Assembly: GCA_022606425.2 (NCBI GenBank)
Contig: JAHDVF020000010.1
Coordinates: 2,976,001 to 3,040,000 of the forward strand
Reading direction: 5' to 3'
Source of the DNA: Lepidostoma basale
Lineage: Eukaryota; Arthropoda; Insecta; Trichoptera; Lepidostomatidae
Length of the DNA stretch: 64,000 nt
Below, piece after piece: positions 56,392 to 64,000 of this stretch. The position numbers and the translations under genes are program-made. The stretch's first letter is position 1, and every line of letters begins with the position of its first letter. A model generated the notes under the pieces. That model was not told the origin of the DNA. It did not search any database and was given only the letters and a program-made list of their open reading frames with translations.

Positions 56392-56812
56392 CAGGGATGG
56401 CGAACCATTTTCGCAAGTGGGTCAAATTTATATTTAAAAAAGTGCTGGCAAGGGTTTTCATAAAAATGAAAATCTTGACACGTTTTTATTCAGAAGGAAA
56501 TCGATGGTGACCTTTTTTTTAGCTCATCAGCGACTCCTTGTCAGTAGATAAGGAATTCGGCGGTGATTTTTTTTATTTAGGAGTCGACAGCGACTTCCGG
56601 CCAGTAGGTGGAGGATTCGGTGGCGACCTTTTTTTTAGCCCATAAGCGACTTCTGGTTGGTAAAATTCGTTAGCTACCAATTCGATTTTCCGGACTACTG
56701 ACCGGAAGTCGCTGATGAGCTAAAAAAAAGGTCATTGACGAAAAATATCCCTGAAAACGACCCAGAATTCGGTATCGATTTTTCCCGCGGGTCTGTCGTT
56801 CGCCACCCCTAA
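56392..56812. mobile_element. hAT non-autonomous element with exact 8-bp target duplication
   Basis: Ends CAGGGATGGCGAACC (56392) and inverted TAGGGGTGGCGAACG (56812), flanked on both sides by ACCTAGAT (56384-56391 and 56813-56820). The interior repeats the unit 'agctcatcagcgactcc / gcgacttccggccagtag' in both orientations. No coding region. Confidence 0.88.
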
Positions 56813-56868
56813 CCTAGATAATACTGTTCACGATTATAGATAATACTGTTAATGTTATTACGAAGCCC

Positions 56869-56900
56869 TGAAGAAGCTTGGGTACAAGCGAAACTAGTCG
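56869..56900 (+). repeat. Hammerhead-like motif, well preserved
   Basis: CTGAAGA, one A, the perfect 5-bp stem GCTTG/CAAGC with loop GGTA, GAAAC, TA, GTC. Unlike most others it is single and keeps all core bases except for the extra A before the stem. Confidence 0.5.
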
Positions 56901-57917
56901 GCAATTAAAATAACCTCATAGTGGTGAAAAACAAAGTGCAATACTGTTCAGGTTGAACCTTTATAATCTTTCGTAATCGGAATAAATAAAATATAAAACA
57001 CACATCTTAAAACATGTGTTAAATGTATGTTTTATGTTATAATAAAAATGAAGTTAGCTTTAATATAACCGTAAGAATTGTGCGGTTTTGTAAGCGAAAA
57101 TAATGATATTTATCCCGATTAGAAATCAGACCCGGGACTTCTCGAATCGATCGTTACTACAATGCCGTGTATGGTGATGAGATGAGGTAATCAATTGAAT
57201 GATACGTTTTATGGCGAATTTTGTTGGGCAACGCAAACACCAGATAACGAACGGCTGTCCGTAAAATAAATATGACAATAAAAATTAGCTCTGCGTCCCG
57301 GAGATACAGTTTAGATTGTGCAGTTGCTACATGCGCAATGAATAAGCAAGTGTCGATAGCATCTACTGAACTTTCAGCAGTTTGGTAATCTTTCTCAGAA
57401 TGAATCGCGGGCCTCACGTATTCGCCGATACTGTTCCTGGTATGAGCCGGTGGCGGCACACCGCACAATGGAAGGAGTTGTGACATTATCGCAATAAACA
57501 GACGAGATTTCAGCGATAAGCTAAAATAATAACGAAAGCATAAAAGTGTATTGGGTTTGTACAGTGTGTTATGTAGTCATCTAGACCAGGGGTCTCCAAA
57601 CTACGGCCCGCCAGTGTCATCAATCCGGGCCGCGACAACTCGGTACTTATTTGGCAAAAGGTCCCAGATGCCTTTTTTGTGAAATTGTGTTAAATATACC
57701 ATCAGTATTATTTTTGCACACTTTATGTTTTGACAAAACGTTAGAGCTGTACTTTTTTTTATAACATTTTATTATGTACTTTTTTTATGTACAATTGCAT
57801 TCAACCCCTATTTTTTTTAAATATACATATTTATTTTTTAAATTTAGTTACCGATATCTTGTGGATAACGTTATGCTACGTAAATTGACATTTGAAATAA
57901 ACAATTTGGAACACAAA

Positions 57918-58098
57918 TGAATCGTGTTTTTCAGAAGTAGCACACATCCAGTAACCCCAACTTTACAGGACGGACAAAAAACTGTCTGGTACAAAATATA
58001 TAATATATTGTAGGAAAAATTTTGTACCAGACAGTTTTTTGTCCGTCCTGTAAAGTTGGGGTTACTGGATGAGTGCTACTTCTGAAAAACACGATTCA
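57918..58098. mobile_element. Palindromic MITE, 80-bp arms
   Basis: Left arm 57918-57997 and right arm 58019-58098 are complementary with about one mismatch, loop 21 bases. Nearly perfect arms imply a recent insertion or active sequence exchange. Confidence 0.8.
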
Positions 58099-58338
58099 AA
58101 TACCATTTTTATAAATAATCAAAATAATGTAAAAATTGTATTTTTGCTCTCCTGTAAAATTCATAAATAAAAGCAGTTGGGACCTTTTGCCAAATAGGTA
58201 CCGAACTAATGACCAAAATCATCTCAGGCCCGTGACAGCTAATGGCTTATTCTTGTTGTGATACGTTGGATAAAAAAAACACAGAATGATAATAACTCGG
58301 TTTTATTTACTTGCTAGGTAAAGCTTAATGACAAGTAT

Positions 58339-58891
58339 TATCTCTTCTTTCGCTTTGCCATTTCCTATCATCTGGGGTCGGCCCTCCTTGTACGAAAACG
58401 CCAAACTTTTCCATTTTGACTCATCTCCACTGTCAGGTTCTCGCGTTGGAGCTCCTTTTCCATGTTAGCTCACCATGTTGCCATTGGGCGACCTCTTCTT
58501 CTTGGTTTTGTGGGAATGCTGAGGGATTTTTGGACAATGTGTTCGCTGTCTCTTCGCATCACATGACCGTACCACCGGAGTCGAGAGTTATCAGGACAAC
58601 CTTAAAGCTACCCCTCACGAATTCTATCCTTGTGTGGTCCAGCCTCGTGACGCCTCCGGCCCACCTCAGCATTTTCATCTCGGCAGCGTTGACTCGACGT
58701 TCGTGGACTTTTTGTTGGTCCAGCACTCCATATAGCTTGGCGGGCCTCACTGCAGTCTTGTAGACTCTGCCCTTAGTCCTGATAGGAATTTTTTGATCAC
58801 ACAGGACACCAGATAGAGACCTCCACTTGAGCTAGGCGGTGTTTGTCCTGTGTTTGACATCAGTTTCTATGTTGGCGTCCGCAGTAAGGAC
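58339..58891 (-). mobile_element. LINE-F copy 2, with 15-bp target duplication
   Basis: CTTAATGACAAGTAT at 58324-58338 and 58892-58906 flanks the insert. The minus strand matches 24005-24475 (VHERRVNAAEMKMLRWAGGV and RLDHTRIEFVRGSFKV), with frame breaks. Inserted into the hAT element. Confidence 0.8.
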
Positions 58892-59090
58892 CTTAATGAC
58901 AAGTATACGAGTAATACACAGAAAATTTAACTTAAGTATAGTAACTAACAAATAATTGAATCCAACTAAGATAATAAACATTACAACATATAAACACATA
59001 AAAAAAATTAAAACGGTTTTGGCCCTTGGAACTTATTGGAGTAATCAGTATGGCCCTAAGGCTAGAAGTTTGGAGACCCCTGGTCTAGAC

Positions 59091-61199
59091 CAAAGGTTCC
59101 TAAACTTTTTATCCCGTAAACCACATCCCAATATTTTTTCCGTATCCTCCCCTCCCATAGGATATCAAATTTTCCCGAACATTTTAAAATCTAATGTATT
59201 TTTCAAAGCTGACACAGTGCAACTTATTATAACAGGGTTGAATAATATAATTGTCAATTTTCTTTCAATTGCTGGTATGAATCCTTGCACATAAACCTAT
59301 CACAACACAAAATAGATTTACAATTTTAAAAAATATTTGGTAAGGCATTTCTATATTCATTATTATACTTATGTATATACGTTCTGTATCTGTTGTATTA
59401 AATATTAAAAATTGTTTTATTTCACTAGTTGTTTAGTTTCGACTAGTTTCAACAGCTCACTGCCATATTTTTGCTAGACCAGTAATCAGTATCAATCTCC
59501 TTGACTTGACCTCGTCAACCAAAAGCTAACAAATGACCAAGGTACACAATCACAGGTACGCCACTTCTACATTTTAATTGTGAATTCTAATATCTGCAAT
59601 TTGTGTGTTAGTCATTATTTTTGTCTTTGTCATATTCATTTTAAAGCAATTTTTTTTCCAATTTGATTAATCTCCAACTATTGTCATTTTCTTACCTTTT
59701 TGTTGATGTTTATAAAAGTAATGTCTCTTCTACAGAATCGAAAGCCATCACAAACAACCTGACACAATAAAGATCGAACTGCCACATTTTGAGAAAAAGT
59801 AATGTACCTAAAATTTACAAACTGTTAGGGATACGCGCGTGTGCCAACAACACTCGAGTACAAGTCTTCATAAATATGAAAGTTTTACAAGGGGCAGGCG
59901 AAGTGTGTGGCCGAGTATTTGACGTTTCGTAATTTAAAAAAATAAAATTAATATATGATTAAATTTCATTGATAAAAAACCTGCTTTTTATGCACGTTTC
60001 TCGGAAAATAACCCAAAGGTGGGGCGGTTAAGGTAACAAAAATAAAACACAAATAATTGTATTCAGAAATAATTTTAGTATACATAGATAAATTTATTAA
60101 AATCTGGTCATAAATGGAACAATGTTATTACAAGAAGTGTACCACAATATGGTGATAATTGAAATGCAGACAATGATTGTACTCAAACATTTAGTACATA
60201 AGTAAATAATTGGTACAGGGGTGAGAAAGCTAATGATTAGTTCATCATCAAAATCAATGCTACTGCAATCAGAATAAGGAAACGTAGCAAAATCATAAAT
60301 AATCAATTGGATTAAGTCTTGGTTCACAGTCGGCTGAAATAAATTATCCGTCAGGCGGAGAGACACTACGTTCCTGACGTAAGACACTACCAACTACCAT
60401 TCACCACTTTATGTAAGTATAATAACTACACTAACTATACACATATATTTTTTGATTTAAAATGTTAACCATGCAACTTCCCCACATCGAATAAACTGCA
60501 CACATAGATTTATTTCTCATTAAAGTACAATCTAAAACATTAAATGACTTTAGTAATATAATTTTCTAGTTAATTAATTTATTATAGACATCAAACTACA
60601 TTACACGGGGATATGCACTCTTGGAATGCACGTCCTCGCTTTACTCTGTTTATTTACCAAAGGGTCTGACCTAGCGGCACGTTTACGCAATCGCCAAGTT
60701 TTTACAACTAACTTAATACCTAGCTTAGCCTAGTTAACGATAAGAGCAGATTTAACAAGCCAAATAATATTTCAATAAACTCAACAAATAATATAACTAT
60801 TATAAATTTGGCTTCGTTGAACACAAACAAAAACAAAAAAGTTAATAGAAGTATGCCTAAAATACAAAGTAGCTTCTCCGATCTTGCCACGATCTCACAA
60901 CACAAAATTGTGACCTTAAAATTTCATTTTGTAATAGATACAAATTGCATCATGAAGGAAAAGAAAACATAAAGCTCAAATATATTATGACCCTACCTCA
61001 AATATGACTTTTAAAGGCATTTTATCATAAGATAACTTTTATGTGAAAATAGTTTTCTGAGTTATAATAAAAATTATAATTTAAAAAATCTTATGAAATT
61101 TTTCTGTACCTAGGAGCCATAATGTCGTAAGTGATTTTTTTTACCTAAATGAGTTATGATGTTATGTCAGATTTTTAATACATATACATATTATGATTA
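59091..61199. other. About 2.1 kb without recognisable gene or repeat
   Basis: AT-rich. A hAT-like string 'aggttcctaaactttttatcccgtaa' begins at about 59094 and may be a further hAT end without a partner. The open frames present (60097-60393, 60720-60905, minus) have no recognisable content. Confidence 0.5.
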
Positions 61200-61590
61200 A
61201 GAATCTATAAAGCATGCGTAAGACCAATAATAACATATGGCGTCGAAGCAAGGGCAGACACAGTAAGGACCAAACAAGGACATCCGAAATGAAGACACTG
61301 AGGACGATAGCAGGCAAGATACTGAGGGATCGCGTGAGGAACACCAGAATAAGAGAGATATGTGAGGTTGAGGATATTATAAGATGGAGCAGACAGCGAA
61401 CGGTCATGTCCAAATAATGGACGCCACCAGACTCCCCTATATTGCATTGCATAATCAACCTCATGGGACTCATCCTCGTGGAAGACCTCCTAAAAGATGG
61501 AAGGACAGCTGGGAATCTACCTCACAGGAGGAGCAACACTCTGGAGAGCAGACCACATAGGTCTACAATAAGGAAGAAGAAGAAGAATAT
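61200..61590 (+). mobile_element. LINE-A 3' end copy
   Basis: 'gcgtaagaccaataataac', then MKTLRTIAGKILRDRVRNTR, IREICEVEDIIRWSRQR; frame changes; LGIYLTGGATLWRADHIG; AGAAGAAGAAG tail. Confidence 0.75.
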
Positions 61591-61825
61591 TATGATTCCG
61601 CCCGGGGCTTTTGTCTGTCCAAATGGTTACTTCTTACTATACTGTGTGCTGAACCTACTATAAATTATGATATCAATGATAACATAAAATGAACATAGCT
61701 CATTAAAGCCAAAAATCACTTTAGACTTTATGGCTCTTGGATACAATTTTTTTCTTTGATAAATGAAGAGAAGGAAGAAAGATAAAGACATAACCATGAT
61801 TATTATTTTAATCATTATTTTTTTT

Positions 61826-62596
61826 TTAACCCTTAACGTACCGTGTTCAAAACAAAACGCTTGCTCCCATGTGGTAAGTTCAGTTTACCGCTAACTTTAT
61901 CTAAATATCAAGCATATGACTAGATGAATCAAAATTTAATTTATGTCATCTTGTAGGGAATTTCATTAGAATAGATCGATATCTATAACATACATGGATT
62001 ATTTGAAAAACATATCATTATTAATTTTTTTCTGGAACCATGCGATTTCTGATATGTAATGCGTCATAGCATACGGGCGACTGGACAAGCGGGTATAAAC
62101 TTGTCTGCGCGCAGCGGCCGGCGGGGCGGGGATAAAGGCACCTAGACAAAATGTATAGTACGTTCAAGACAACGAGTACGTATTAATATTTGTCCCTTTT
62201 GGTAAAGTGTTAATATTTTCACAGTTCTGATATTATTAAGTTGCGTCCTGCGTTTCCGTCTACAGTCGGTATTATTACGTACATATTGAAAAAGCCAAAG
62301 ATATAATTTATAATACTTCAAAACAGCGAGTAAGTATTTGTCACTTTTGATAAAGTTGTAAATAATAGCAAAACAAATTCTACCTTAACACGAATGAAGG
62401 TGAGGGCAGTCTTAGAAAATATTTTTTTTTGGGATGAAGGAAGTAATTTTTTGCTTTTTTTTTTATTACGAAATATTGAAAACACTTCAATGGAGGATTA
62501 CAATTTTTTATAATATTAGGGTCCATAGGTTTTAAGAAAATCAACTTTAAATTGGCAGTGGAAACTCAATTTACCACATGGCAACGCGACGGTTAA
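61826..62596. mobile_element. piggyBac-like non-autonomous element, about 770 bp
   Basis: TTAA at both ends (61826-61829, 62593-62596), TTAACC on both termini, and a subterminal inverted pair around CCATGTGGTAA...AGTTTACC at about 61868 and 62555-62580. The interior has a GC-rich patch (62095-62135) and an imperfect duplication ('cgagtacgtattaatatttgtc' against 'cgagtaagtatttgtc'). Confidence 0.6.
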
Positions 62597-64000
62597 TTGA
62601 TTCGCAAATAGTTAAGTAGTAATCTATTTATAAATTCAAAATAATACCAAAAATAAAAATGCTGAAATATTGATACGCTAGGAAATGCATTGATAAAATT
62701 AAACAAAAAAATATTAACAAATCAACAAGATTGTTAAATATTTTCCAACACAACAAAAAAATATAGATCTCTATATGCATAAAGTGTGTACACAAATCAA
62801 CTAAATTAATAATAATTAGAAAATATGAATGGTTAGACGTAACAGAATAAAAATACTGAAGAAAGTTAGAATAAAAACAAAACAAAAAATTAACAAGGAC
62901 AACAAAGGAACAAATACAGTAAGTACAAACCAGCCCACAATACTGAGTCATAGTTGTGTGGAGAAGAATAAATACGATTTAAATATTGAATTATTCAATT
63001 AACAACAAACACGTAATCATTTAAAAATTTAAATGCCAATTTTATAATAAAATATATATGATTTAAAAACATCCAATATCATATGTTTTAAAAACTAGCT
63101 TTAAATTTTTCTTTTGCAGATGATGAATTAAAAATTTATACATCACCAGGAACCAAATTCGTGAGTTTCACTTGGGGAAAAAATTAATCACAACATTAAA
63201 TATTAATCTAAATTAAAAGCTACACCTTGAAAATAACAAAAATCTATTTTCAAAATATTCCTATTATCAACGTGTCTTATAGAAGTCAGGTAAAAGTCAT
63301 TTCACAGATTCTAAATGAGGATTCAATCATGTAATGCATCGTCGCTTAAATTAATTAATTCATATAATTATATGGCAACCCATTTGACAGAAAAATAAAT
63401 GTAAACAAAACTAGCAACGCTAAGACGAGATTACATTAAAATATCCTCCCCTATTATTCGCCGTGACGAGATTTCAATTTGCTATTTCAAGGGTAATAAC
63501 ATTTGCCATATTAATAAATATAATAAGTATAATTATACAATAGTCATAAGCAACACATATGTTTACATAAACGTAATGGCTAAATAGTTCATACAGGATG
63601 TTTCTAAAACTCTATTGTACAAGTGTACAAACAATCGCGTGTCCTTTAGTACTTATTACACTTTATAGTAACCTAAATAAAAATATGTGATGAATTGCTA
63701 TTGTTCACAAGCTCAAACTGGTCAATAACTAATCAAGCGGTCATTATATGTCAATATCGGCATAAAAATAAAATATCAGGAATGTTACGCGGACTATTTT
63801 CGGTAAACCTTAAATGTATTTTAAAGTCTGACAAATGGTAACTTGGCGTTTCATTGGAGCACTAGTGACTACCGTGAATGTGTAAGCAACAAGCCGATAG
63901 TTAACAAGAAACACATTTAAATTAAAACTAAACCATCCCATTTTTTTTTTCTAATTACCAAATACCACCATTATGATGTTTAACATTAAAAATATATACA
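62597..64000. other. About 1.4 kb without recognisable feature
   Basis: AT-rich. A minus-strand open frame at 62628-62951 is low-complexity and hydrophobic with no known motif. Nothing else noted. Confidence 0.5.

Larger units (their letters stand above)
57587..59082. mobile_element. hAT element with nested insertions
   Basis: CAGGGGTCTCCAAACT at the left, inverted copy at the right (CAGGGGTCTCCAAACT ending at 59082), flanked by ATCTAGAC and GTCTAGAC (7 of 8 identical). Inside are an inverted repeat near each end of a unit containing 'tttggcaaaaggtccca', the 80-bp-arm palindrome at 57918-58098, and a LINE-F insertion. No transposase frame. Confidence 0.85.

Noticed and set aside
62628..62951. 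Hydrophobic 107-codon minus-strand open frame
   Set aside because: AT-driven low-complexity sequence without motif or plausible start context.

Overview
This is AT-rich animal nuclear DNA. The one host gene I can identify is a Spätzle-family gene, and Spätzle ligands (which signal through Toll receptors) are an arthropod family, so the window is most likely from an insect. The order cannot be read from the sequence. No rRNA gene, functional tRNA gene or CRISPR array was seen.

Host gene: four exons of one gene lie on the minus strand, spread over more than 47 kb. They are a 15-codon signal-peptide exon (47937-47893), a Cys-rich prodomain exon (40020-39854), a Pro-rich exon (17341-17064) and a Gly/Tyr/Pro-rich exon ending in a basic processing region (863-509). 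All splice sites are GT/AG, all three junctions join in phase, and the result is a continuous 281-codon reading frame. The frame leaves the window at the left edge, so the cystine-knot ligand domain must lie outside. A TATA/Inr pair at 48024-47993 and a GC-rich block at 48120-48420 lie just upstream of the start codon.

Mobile DNA: introns of about 7.9, 22.5 and 16.2 kb and the upstream flank (48-64 kb) are packed with decayed transposable elements. They include many 3' ends of LINEs from at least eight lineages, one with a long uninterrupted RT reading frame (26600-28580). There are three SINE-like families. The most abundant is tRNA-derived and shares its 3' tail with the LINE at 26600-28580; another is a chimera whose tail matches a different LINE. 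Also present are two hAT elements with visible 8-bp duplications, a Helitron with TC...CTAG ends, several TTAA-ended piggyBac-like elements, Tc1/mariner transposase remnants and several palindromic MITEs. Insertions are nested in places, for example a LINE fragment and an 80-bp-arm palindrome inside a hAT element.

Most unusual signal: over twenty short motifs of the form CTGANGA, one extra base, a 4-7 bp stem, then GAAAC are scattered through otherwise unrelated repeats on both strands. They resemble hammerhead ribozymes of the kind known from Penelope-like elements and retrozymes, and many sit in face-to-face inverted pairs. The stretches 59.1-61.2 kb and 62.6-64.0 kb, and many gaps inside the introns, hold nothing I recognise.
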